Below, piece by piece: positions 30,906 to 42,834 of a stretch of 64,000 nt of DNA. Source of the stretch: Dermatophagoides farinae (Eukaryota; Arthropoda; Arachnida; Sarcoptiformes; Pyroglyphidae); NCBI RefSeq assembly GCF_024713945.1, contig NC_134683.1, positions 2,667,501-2,731,500 on the forward strand. Direction: 5' to 3'. The position numbers were made by a program, and so were the translations under genes. The notes beneath the pieces are model-generated. The model had not been told where the DNA came from and did not search any database. It was given only the letters and a program-made list of their open reading frames with translations. Numbering within the stretch: position 1 is the stretch's first letter; every line of letters begins with the position of its first letter.

Positions 30906-31689
30906 AGCCAATATATAATTGTATAGAGTTTATGATGATGATGATGATTTTGTTTCGGTTATATGATCCGTTGATTGTTGTTGATCAACACCACCACCAA
31001 ATACACACATACACATACACACACACACACACCATACGGATAAAAAAAAATGATCATTATCATTATGATGACCAATATATACAAATTCTGTATTCTATGA
31101 TTCTTTGACTATCTTTATCTGAGTATCAATGATATACATTTTTTGTGTCTATGCATAGATAATATATATAGAGATCGAGTGTTCAATGTGATGATTGACA
31201 AGAAAAAAAAATCAAAAGAGAAAAAAAATAGATTTAATTGAATTCAATGATATCGAGGAAATCCAATGAATGAATGAATGAATGAATGAATATTTGACAT
31301 ATGAAATGAATTGAATTGAATGAATGAATGAATCACAGTTGTAACAACCTAGCTGTCAATGTATATATATATACGACGATTATTATTGAGGTGTTACGGT
31401 AATGGTGGTGACAGAGAGAAGCCGTCGTGGTTTTGGTTACGTTTTTTTTTCAAATATATATATGAATCCCGCCTTTAAACATATAAATAAATGTTTGTGT
31501 TTGTGTTTGCGTGTGTGTGTGTGTGTGTGTATTTGTAATTGGATCCACATAGAATTATAGTAGGTAGCGTTGTGTGTGTGTGTGTAATATGCGTGTATAT
31601 AGAATGATCCATATAACACACACATACATACACACACCTACCAAAAAATTTATGGATCATCAAAGAAATATATATATATAATAATATAT

Positions 31690-31925
31690 GCTATTGGATT
31701 TTAGTAGTGGTAGTAGCATTATTATGTAATATAATATAATATTTGATGATTCAAGAATTTTTTTTCTTCAACACAATAGATACTATAAAAAAATAATATA
31801 TCACAAGAATTCTAATCCATATTATATATGGATAATAATGCTACAAATGTATCAACAAAAAAAATAACACATCATTATTATATATTATTTTTACCACTAC
31901 TACTACCACTACTACTACTACTGCT
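31690..31925. repeat. AT-rich foldback (inverted repeat) segment
   Basis: A perfect 13 bp inverted pair, GTAGCATTATTAT at 31713-31725 and ATAATAATGCTAC at 31832-31844, lies inside a larger imperfect foldback. A TAGTAGTGGTAGTAG block near 31703 is complemented by CTACTACCACTACTA-type sequence near 31891-31921. A short palindrome, CCATATTATATATGG, sits at 31817-31831. It could be a degenerate foldback or MITE-like element, or chance in repeat-rich AT DNA. No coding content and no clear target-site duplication. Confidence 0.45.
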
Positions 31926-34143
31926 ATTTACAAACAAATAAACAACCACACATCATTTTATTAATAAATAAAACACAATATAAATTACTAAAAAAAAAAA
32001 AAAATTTCTATTTACAACTAATGTGACGAAATGGAATTGGTGGAATTTAGATACAATTTTTTTTTTTTTATAAAATCGAATAACTAAAGAAAAAATATGA
32101 ACCAAATTAATATAACAGTTATTAAAACAGGAAGAGAAAGAAACCATCAAAGTGTTCGAAATTTGTGAAGAAGACACCACAACCAACCACAGTGAATGAT
32201 GAATAATAATAATAACAACAAATAAGACAGTTGTGAACAAACGAATTGATGATGATGAAAAGAAAAGAAAAAAAAATGCCCTGGCCACACACACACACAT
32301 TCATTCATTCATTCAATTCATTCGAATATTAGAGAAATTCAGTAAAAAGCCAAGATAGTAAAATACGAAAATCAAATAGCAACAACAGCAGCAGCAGCAG
32401 CAGAAGCCACATTTAATAAAAGGGATACACACACACACATCCATATATATCGACAATTGAATTGTGTGAAACAACCAACCAAACCAATAGGTTTTTTTTG
32501 TGTTTGGTGGTGGAAAAGAAGGGAAACGAAAAAAAAAAATAGAAAAAAAAACCAAAATCGACAAAAAAAAATATTCAGCTAAAGAACATATAACAAAAGA
32601 GATATTATTAATATATACAAAAAAAAATGAGAGAAAGATATCATACAGCCAAGTTTGCCGCTTCTTTTTCATCTGGGATCATCATCGTTCATTTGTTCGT
32701 TCGTTGTTTTAAACGTATAACGTACAACAATAACAAAACTTCTGTTCTGTTTCGGCAATAATACACACTGATATGGTGATGGAAGTAGTAGTAGTAATAG
32801 TAGTAGTAGTAGTAATAGTTGTGGTGGTGGTGGTAATGATTTGTGTGAGGAAAAAAAAATACAAAAAGAATTTTATCGACAATTGTCGAAATGTTTAGTT
32901 GTTTTTTTTTCTTTTTTCATTCATATTTCGAAATATTTTTGGTTTTTTCTTATTATTATATTTGGGTGGGAAAAAAAATAACAACAACAACAACAACAAT
33001 GATAAAATCCTTGCTATATATTGAATGAACGTTGTACATTGGTGAACAGAAGACATTTAGGGGGAAAGCAAAAAAAATAAATAAAAAATAACAACAAAAA
33101 TATTTAATGGTGGTAGTAGCGGTGGTGGTGGTGGTGGAATATGAGCCAAAATTATTGTGTAAATGACGACGTTTGTTGTCGTTAATGTTGTTGTTGTTGT
33201 TGCTGTTGTTGTTGTTGCTGTTGTTGTCGTCTGCGAGCGAAACGGAGCAAACTATGAATGATTTTGAATTGAATTGTACGACGACGACGACGACAACAAC
33301 AACAACGATCCTGTTGTTGTATATGATGTTGTATGTGTGCATGTATATGATGGCTTTGGCTTCACACACACACACACACACACACAGACATACAAAACAT
33401 TCACAGGATTCAAAGTCTGAACTACTAAAAACTTATTGCTGACTCTTTTTTCGTTCACATTTGTGCGATCAAATCGCTACTGTTAACATCGTCGTTGTCG
33501 GCGGTCGATTCGTTTATTTTGATTGAATTTTTTTTTTTTTACATATATTTTGGCCATTGATGATTTTGGAAGATTTTTTTTTTTCGTTTCCCATAGTGTT
33601 TGTGTGTGTAAATGTGTGTGTGTGGAGATTAAAATTTTTTCTCAGTTTGTTTCATTGTTGTTGAACCACAATAGATACAACAACAACAACAAACAACAAC
33701 AACAACGAAGACGACGACCTTCATCATAGAATTAAGCGCGAATATTTTTTTTTCTCTCTCTTTACATCTGTTTTGTTTTGTTTTTTTTTTGAAAATTTGA
33801 CAATTCTTGTGTTGATGATTCTGATTTCCGTTTTCTTTGATCATCTAGAATTGAATTGATTGAACGGTTACATCATGTGTTTTGTATCTATTATCCCATA
33901 AAAAAAAAGTTTGTCGCAAAATTATTCTTGAATTCTTGTTGATTGAATAAATGAAAAACAAAGAAAATTATCATCAATTCATCAACACATTTGTGGCCTG
34001 TATTTTTTTAAAAAAAAAATCTAGTCTTCGAATCTAATTTTCCGTTGTCATCATCATCATCAAACGATTCTTGATTTCTTGACAAAAAATTTCCAAAAAA
34101 AAAAAAAAATGAATAAATAACAACAAATGAAATAATCTTCCTG

Positions 34144-37100
34144 ATGCTTGTGTTAAATACATTGTCGACAAATATTCCTGATCATTATGATCATTATCAA
34201 TTGAATAAACGACAACAACAAAAACGACGACAACAAAGTGGACAAAAATTTAATGAAACAATTAGTAATAATAATAAAAAAATCAAATCGGTAACAATCG
34301 ATTATAATAATAAATATACGGAAATGTCGACGACGATGGGCTGGCAATTTCAACATCAACATGCTGGATCAATGATGACAAATACCGGTACAACATCATC
34401 ATCATCATCATCATCATCTTCAATATCACAACAATCACAACATATGATGAGTGGTTCATTACCACCAATGATGGGTGGTGGTAATGGCGGTGGTGTTGGT
34501 GGTGTCAACACATGTATGCCACATTCAGCAAATACCGGTAGTAATGGAATTTTATATAATGGTGGTGTAACAGTCAATAATAATAATAATAATAATAATG
34601 GCCATTGGTCAACATCACAACAACAACAACAACAAAAATCATCATCATCAATAACAAATCATTTACATAATGGTACCATGATGAATACAAATTATATGAA
34701 TAATAGTGTCGGCAATAATAGTGGTGGCGTTGGGGGTGGTGGTGGTGGTTCTATGATGAACAACAATTATTCTATGAATAATAATTATAGTGATCCAACA
34801 GCATCCACGATGGGTGGTGGATTATCATCGAATAATGGTAATCATCATCATCATCATCATCAACATCATCCTCATTCACATCAAATGTCCAAAATGTATA
34901 CACAACAACAACAACAACAACAACCGCCACTACCGGTACCACAATCACAACAACCAACGCCTACAATACCATCAGCAGCAGCACCAGCAGTAGCACCAAC
35001 AACAACAACAACGACAAAACAAACTGTCTCTGGGTAAGTTTTTTTTTTGTTTTGTTTTTCAATAGAAAAACTTTCATTCAAAAAAAAAAATTTACACAAA
35101 TATTTTGAAGGATAAAAACAATAAAAAACTACCTATATAGACACCTTTTCCTGTCCCTTTTATTATATTAAACATCATCATAATCAATAATCAATAATTT
35201 TATTTCTTTTCCTGTTGAGAATCGTTTTCGTTTTTTTTTTTTTTTTTTGATTATTATTTGATCATCATCATCTACTACAACAACAACAACAACAACACTT
35301 ATTATCATTATCATCTTTGATGTCATTTTTGTGTGTTCGTGTGTGTGTGTGTGTATGTGAATATATGCTAATGAATAAAAAAAAAAAACTTCATCACCAT
35401 CACAACTTCGTCATCATCTCATCAGAGAAATTGATAATTAACAAATGAAAAATACACTGATGTGTGTGTGTATACTATACATACCATTAATCATATGATT
35501 ATGATGGTGATGATTTCAACTTCTGTTTCAAAAAAAAAAAAAATGTTCGACAAACAGTGGCCATTCGTTCCAAAAATTTGATAGCGAGATGGAGAGAGAA
35601 AGTGAAAAAATATTTGTCGAAATCACAATCATCATCATTGATTTTTTTTTTATTTGTGGAACAGAAAATGACGACCTAGGATTTTTTTTTCCATTTTTAT
35701 TCAATTCTTTCATCTTTATTTTCAAAGTTCTGTGTTTTTGATCAGTTAGTTTGTCATCATCATCATCATCATCATCATCATGTTATGATCATGATCCATG
35801 ATGATGATCCTAATGACCAATGATCAATGATTTTGTTTTATGTTTCTTATTAACTCTTCTCTTTTTTCTCCTTCTTCTTCTTCTTCAACTCTTTTGTCGC
35901 TTTCTATCACATTTTCCTTGCTCTTTCACATTTTTTTTCTCGAAATGGTGAAAAATGAAACAAGGAAAATGTTTTTTTTTTCATTCATTCATTTTAATTG
36001 GCTATCATTTTTTTTCTTATTTTAATACACACACACACACACACACATTCCACGATTATCATATGTTTGCTTTGATTTTTCAATTGCATTTTTATTTTAC
36101 TTCAAACACACACAGGCATCATGTTTGTAAATTGAATGATGATGATGAACATTATCTTTTTTTTCTATACTGTGTGGTCATTTCTAACTTATCAAATACA
36201 AAAAAGATGAATCAAATCGTAAAAAGAAATGGTGAAAAATTTCGACATAAACTTTGAACATATGAGATGATGATGAACAATATCGTAAACATTGATGGAT
36301 CGAATGAGAGAAAAAAATTGACTAAATAACCGTGATGGTTAAACATTCGAATAATAAAAAATTTTTTTTTGTTTGTAACATTTTTTATGAATGATGATTT
36401 CAAACATTGATATATTTCCATCATATATGGAATGTTTGTGGTAATGTTAAAAAACTAGAACAAAATTAGTTTTAAGTGCCAAATAATAATGATAATAATG
36501 GTGGTGATTTAAAAGGATTAAATATCAATTTTTCAATCTTGGAACAAGAAAAGATTGAAAAGAAGGAGAGAGAGAGAGAGAGGAATATAGATGTTTGATA
36601 CTTTATTCATTTAGAAAACCGCCAAAAATTCATGGTCGAATCTTTTTGTGTATATGTGTGCTTGTTGAAGATGATAATTATATCATCATGGACAAATGAT
36701 AAAATAAAAAACAAAATAGAATGTATCATGATCATTGACAACGATAATAATAATAATAATAATAAACGTTGTATATATATACAAGATAAACAAAACATTA
36801 AAAATGAATTTTTCAATCATCGAATGTCACACATCTCTGTCTCTTTTTTTTAAAATTATGTTTTGACAACATGTTACCTTGATAATTTCTAATGCAACAC
36901 AAATCTCAAACACAAACACACGCACACTTATTGATTTTCATTTTGATTCATATCTAACTGTTTTTATTTTCTTTATTTTTTTTTCATTTTCCCATCAATT
37001 TAATCAAAAACAAAAAAAAAGACGAAAACGTAAAAATCAATCACAACAACAACAACAACAACAACAAGCAGCAGCAGCAGCAACAACAAAATCTTCAACA

Positions 37101-40100
37101 ACAACAAGAACCATATAATATTCGTTATAATAATGGACAAACACCTCCAATGAATAATGGTGTTATAGGTGGTGGTGGTAGTGGTGGAGATTTTCATAGT
37201 GCCAATAATAATAATTCCATGTTGATGCAATCACATCATCATCCTCATCATCATCATCATCATCAACAGCATCATGATGGTTCATCCATTAGACATGATT
37301 CAACAATTTATGGTGGACATCAGGTTAGTAATTCTTGTTTGTTTGTTTTTTTTTTTTTGGTTCTAAAATTGATTTTATTTTTTTCCAATACATAGCATAT
37401 GAATAATTCTTATCCAAATCAACAATCGTATCAAACACCTCAACAACAACGGATGCAACCAACAAATTGTTTAAATGGATCTCTTAATAATAATCAATGT
37501 ACCTCGCAATCATCATCTACGATGGCCATGACAGCCGGACATCAAGCATGTGGTCCAGCTGCAATGTCTGGTCATCATCATACTCACCATAATGGCGGTA
37601 ATGGTGGTGGTTCACATCATGGAAACGGAATGATGATGTCCGCTGGAACACATCAAGATCCCACAATGATGACAACATCGGCTGCTATGAAATCCAATAA
37701 TTATAACAACGGTCGTGCATCAACAATGCGTAATGTTACACCATCAACAAATCAAGCCGCTTATTCAACAACGGCCAATCCAACACAACAGCATTATTCT
37801 TCATCACAAACGCCCAAAAGATCTTCCTCATCATCATCATCGGCTGCAATGTCACAACCATATTCAATGATGAATCAAAATAATGTTTATCATAACAATA
37901 ATTATGGTATGCAACCACAACAACAAAATCAACCTCATTTCAATAACTCACAGGTAAATGTGTAATTTCTGTTTTTTCTTGATCAATTTTAACCTTATTT
38001 ATATTATACAGTATCCTGTTAATCAGAACATGTCATACAACCCGAAAACATCATCAATGCCATTACAACAACAACAACAACAACAGACACAATCGCAGCA
38101 ACAACCACAAATGTTTAACAATTCGATGATGCCTGTTGCAACAATGAATAATGGAAACACTAATAGTAATGGATATAACCATCATCATACTCATCATCAA
38201 CATCATGGACAATCGACGAATACAGCAGCCACAACAGCAGCAACGACCAAATCCACACTTCATCATCATCATCAACAACAGATGCGTAATCAGCAAGGTC
38301 AATTCATGTCAAGCAATCAATATTATTCATCGTCATCATCGGCAACGCCAACGGTGGCGGCGGCTACATCAGCCACCTCAAATACAGCGGCAGCAGCCTC
38401 CCATCACCAACAATCACAACAAATGGCCCAAAATCATTCACACCATTCTTCCCATCATCATCCTCATCATCATCAACAACATCATTCGCATTCACAACAG
38501 GCACAAATGCATTCAACACATCATCAGCATTCACTTCATCAAAACAATAATCAAATGACTGGCAATATGACTCCAAATAATCAGATCTCAAATCATCATC
38601 ACCATCCTCATCAATATGATATCAACAATTCTGGTAGCTATGGTACGGGTGGTGTTGGTAGCCAACCTTATGGCCAACAACATCACAATAGCTCTTATTC
38701 TCAACAACAACATTGGTCAATGTCTGGTTCCGGTGGCTCAAACAATCAGGGTCAACAATGTAATGGTGGTGCTGTTGGTAACAATATCAATTCGTATCAA
38801 CATTCACCGATTCCTGGCAATCCTACACCACCATTAACACCGGCATCGAACATTCCACCATATCTATCACCAAATGGTGCCGATAATAAATCATCAAATT
38901 TAACTATTAACGATGTTAAACCAAGACTTTCATCAAATCAACGTAAGTTTTACATTGTTTATACTACGATTCTCTTTCTCTAACATTGATATATCTGAAT
39001 ATCGTATCATTCATTAGGTGATGATGAAATTCGTCTAACTTTTCCGGTACATGATGGTATTATTTTACCACCATTCCGTTTGGAACATAATCTTGCCGTC
39101 AGTAATCATGTATTCCATTTAAAACCAAATGTATATGAAACATTGATGTGGCGCCACGATCTAGAATTACAATTAAAATGTTTCCATCATCAAGATCAAC
39201 ATATGAATACAAATTGGCCAGCATCGGTTCAAGTATCGGTCAATGCCACTCCATTAGTGATTGAACGTAGCGATACTAAAACGTTCCATAAGCCATTATA
39301 TTTGAAAGATATTTGCCAATCTGGACGTAATATGATTCAAATCACTGTGACAGCATGTTGTTGTGTATGTATTTGATGAAACAAAAAAAAATATTTTCAA
39401 ATGACAACATTGTCTAATACTAATATTTTCAATCATTATCTATGATCAGTCACATCTATTTAGCTTACAATTGGTACATCGGCCAACATTACGTTCTGTG
39501 TTACAAGGTTTACTACGAAAACGTTTGCTTCCAGCTGATCATTGCGTGACAAAAATTAAACGCAATTTCTCCAACAATGGATCATTGACGCCATCACAAC
39601 AATATGATGATAGTATCGAGCCGACTGCCATTAAAGTTCCACTTAAATGTCCAGTTACATTCAAAAGGATCTTATTACCATCACGTGGTCCAGATTGTAA
39701 ACATATTCAGGTTTGTTGATTATTTATTGTAAAATTATCATTACTTTTTTTTGTATGAAAAAAAATTATGTTTATTTTCTAATCATCATCACTATTATTA
39801 TTCTCTTACAATTTATCCAGTGTTTTGATCTTGAATCCTATCTACAAATGAATGCCGATAAAAACACCTGGAAATGTCCGATTTGTAATAAACCGGCTTT
39901 TCTTGAAGGTCTTGAAGTTGATCAATATATTTGGGGTATATTGACATCGACCGGTTTGGATGTTGAAGAAGTAACCATTGATTCAAATGCCTATTGGAAA
40001 CCAATCAATAAATATGATTCAGGTAAAGAATGATGATAATGATTATTTATAAAAATGAAAAAAAACGACATTTTTTTTCATCCATCACATCATTGGCAAA

Positions 40101-41424
40101 TTGTTACTAAAATGTTGCACTCTTCATTAGGAAACTACAACACATCAAAACGATTCAAGGCTAATTCACCGAATAGTATGCAATTGCCAACATCAAGTTC
40201 TTGGGAACTTGGTCAAGGCCTATCACCATACCAATCATCGATGCCCACACCTGACATGCAATGTATGTATACATTGATTATTATTTTTTTTTCTATTCTT
40301 TTTATACATCATTTAACTCACCTAAATCGTGATATTTTGTTATTTGTCATTCGAATGTGTAGCTATTTTAAATGGATCCAATGCTACTACTAGCAACAAT
40401 AATGGTATCCAATCAAATAACGGCAATATCAACAACAACAATAACAACTCATCATCATCATTGATACAATCATCATCATCATCATCATCAATGTCGAGCT
40501 TTGAATTTCATTCATCTGCATCTGAATTTGCACCATTGATGCATGATTCAACTAATGATATGGGAATGGCTACTATCAATCCATTAACAGCGATAGAAAA
40601 ATCCATTAGCCATGTAGAACAGAATATGGGTCCACCTGTATTCGGATCATTAGGTTCAGCAAATACAACATCCGATAATACCACCAATAATAATAATGGA
40701 ATACCTACCAGGCCAAGCAGTACCAATTTGAATAATAATAATGCAAACAATGCTAATAATAATCCAAGTTTATTGAATACACCTCCATCAACTTCATCAT
40801 CAGCATCATCAGTTGCCAGTAATAATGGTAGTAATTCGATCATGAATCCCGGTAGCCATGGTCCACATACACCTGCAACACCATCTTCCTCAGCAGCTGT
40901 TTGCAGCAGCAGTAGTAATAATAATAATCATGGTGGACCAAATACACCACACACTCCACATACACCACACACACCTCATACGCCCGGTAGTTCAATGAAT
41001 AATAATCAAACATCAGCACCTAGAACGCCACAAGGTAGTGAACAATCATCATTATCATCAACGAATAGTCAAAATGGTGGTAGTAGTAAAAATGGAAACA
41101 GTAATAGTAATCCTGGTTCTGCATTGAATGATCTCCATTTTGATCCAGCTGCCGTTATTGATGGCGAAGGTCAAGGACAAGAAACACTTAATGTAAGTAA
41201 TTTATAAACTAAAAATTCTAGAAAATATTTCTAATCTTTTTTAATCATTACATTGATAGCTTCTTCCGGACAACATGGTCGATATGGAATTATTGTCCTA
41301 TCTAGAGCCATCAGATTCAGGCCTAGGTACGGGTAATTCATCAAGTGTTGATCTAAGTGGATCATTAACATCAGTCGACGATAGTGTCGTTGCTGAAGAA
41401 ATACTCTCATTATTTGACAATTGA
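34144..41424 (+). CDS. ZMIZ1: ZMIZ1/tonalli-like MIZ zinc-finger transcriptional co-regulator (ten coding exons)
   Basis: Exons: 34144-35033, 37022-37323, 37396-37953, 38012-38942, 39018-39364, 39450-39710, 39821-40022, 40131-40262, 40363-41192, 41260-41424; about 1,540 residues. The N-terminal 850 residues are Gln/Asn/His/Ser-rich. Then come the ZMIZ proline motif ([14 protein letters not shown]), a block matching vertebrate ZMIZ ([43 protein letters not shown]), and an SP-RING/MIZ finger in exons 6-7 with [21 protein letters not shown] and WKCPICNK supplying Cys/His ligands. The acidic C-terminus ([16 protein letters not shown]) matches the ZMIZ transactivation end. The family co-activates transcription and is PIAS-related in its finger (SUMO E3-type); fly tonalli works with Brahma complexes. 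All junctions from exon 2 onward are in phase. Exon 1 to exon 2 is not: the donor at 35034 leaves two bases, whereas exon 2 needs one. The start is uncertain; 34144 is the first in-frame ATG and 34324 is an alternative. The vertebrate N-terminal helical domain is not seen. Confidence 0.9.
35034..37021 (+). other. Long first coding intron of the ZMIZ gene
   Basis: About 2 kb between a strong donor (GTAAGT at 35034) and the only plausible acceptor (branch-like CTAAC near 36955, a T-rich tract, then AG at 37020-37021). It holds (CAT)n, (CA)n and poly-A/T tracts and no convincing exon. A hidden exon of length 3n+2 would resolve the frame conflict noted for the gene. Confidence 0.6.
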
Positions 41425-42834
41425 TTGATACATACATGACAACATAACATAACATGAAACCAAAAACAAAAACAAAAACCAGTGACCAAATGAGTATTAT
41501 TATTGTCTTCTGCTACGATTTTTATCAAATATTTTTCTCTCTCTCTCTCTCTCTTTCTTTCTTATTTTTTGTTGTTGATATATAATTATTATAATGATAA
41601 AAAATTCATGAATCATTGAAAAATGACAAATTATTGTAAAACTTTGTTATTGTTTTTTTTTCTGTCTGACTATCTATATATCTCTCTTTCTCTTTCTCTT
41701 TCATTCATCATTTTTTTTCAATTTTTTCAATTGTTAATTTATTCATCATCATCATCATCATTATGTACAGTTTCAAGAATTGATTAACAATTATTCGAAT
41801 TTTTTTTCTTGTTTTGTTTTTGATCAATCATCAACATCATCATCATTCAATTATCATTACGCACGAATATTAATGTTCAAAAATCAATGTTATCGTCGAT
41901 TATCTTTGACCAAACAAAATAAACAAAACAGAAAAAACGAAAAATTTTACATATTTATTCTGTGTATATAAAACTCTCATACTGATTGTTCTTCATTGTC
42001 ATTATGATTTTTTTCCTCTGTTCTCATCAAAAACACACACACACACACAAACACATTTTTTCCGTTCTTTCTGTGTATTGATTATATTGATGATTTCATG
42101 AATGAAAATTTCAAACTTTGATGATCAAAAAATATTGAAATTTTGATTCAATTTTGTTTTCCTGGATCAAAATGATGAATATATATTGTTGAAAGCTTCT
42201 TTTTTGTTTGCATGAAATACCTAGAATGCAAAACGAAAGAAAAAAATGAAAGGGAATTCTTTTATGAATCAAATAAATTCTGATTTGATATATAATTACC
42301 AAACAAACAAAGAAAAAAAACTCGTTTTTGTCAATCAATTTTCATAAGGTTTTCATAATATATTTAATACTTTGACCAGAAAGAGCATATAATTCATATA
42401 ATACTCTGCCATGAATTTCATCGGTTTTGGTTCATTTTTTTTTCATTTGAAAATATAAATGGGGAAAAAAAATTTGAAAATGGTTAATTCATACAAAATA
42501 TATGACGACGTTATAACAAACAAAAAAAAAAAAAAAAAAAAAAAAAAATAATGATGATGATGATGATACGTTCGTTCATTGATGACGTACAACACATATA
42601 CACGTGTGTTGTGATTGAAGAATTTTTTTTGTCCATGCATGTATAAAAAAAAAATGATCAATTCATACAAATAGAAATTCAAAACAACAAAAATAATTCT
42701 GACTAGGTCGTAATTGTTTGTTTTTTTTCCAAGAAAAAAAAAGAAAAAAAAATTCTGTTTTTCATTTACATTACATTAATTTGATAATGGATAAATGAAT
42801 ATAAATTATATAGGAAGCTGTCACAATTGGAATG
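41425..42834. other. Convergent 3' intergenic region between ZMIZ and RFX
   Basis: Both flanking genes end here. It contains (TC)n and (CA)n tracts, a 25-30 bp poly-A run near 42520-42548 and no coding potential. The two 3' UTRs probably occupy most of it. Confidence 0.75.
41918..41923 (+). terminator. Candidate AATAAA polyadenylation signal for ZMIZ
   Basis: AATAAA about 495 bp after the ZMIZ stop. Other A-rich variants are nearby, so usage is uncertain. Confidence 0.35.

Larger units (their letters stand above)
1..34143. other. Gene-poor, microsatellite-rich region
   Basis: I find no coding exon here with recognisable homology. Every open frame of 60 codons or more reads through ATG/CAT, CAA/TTG, CA/TG or poly-A/T tracts and gives homopeptides (D, M, S, T, N, V, H, F, K) on both strands, as expected from repeat DNA. 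I saw no tRNA, rRNA, transposase or reverse transcriptase. The stretch could be intergenic, the 5' UTR and first introns of the ZMIZ gene that starts at its right edge, or regulatory sequence for a gene off the left edge. Very short exons could be missed by eye. Confidence 0.7.
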
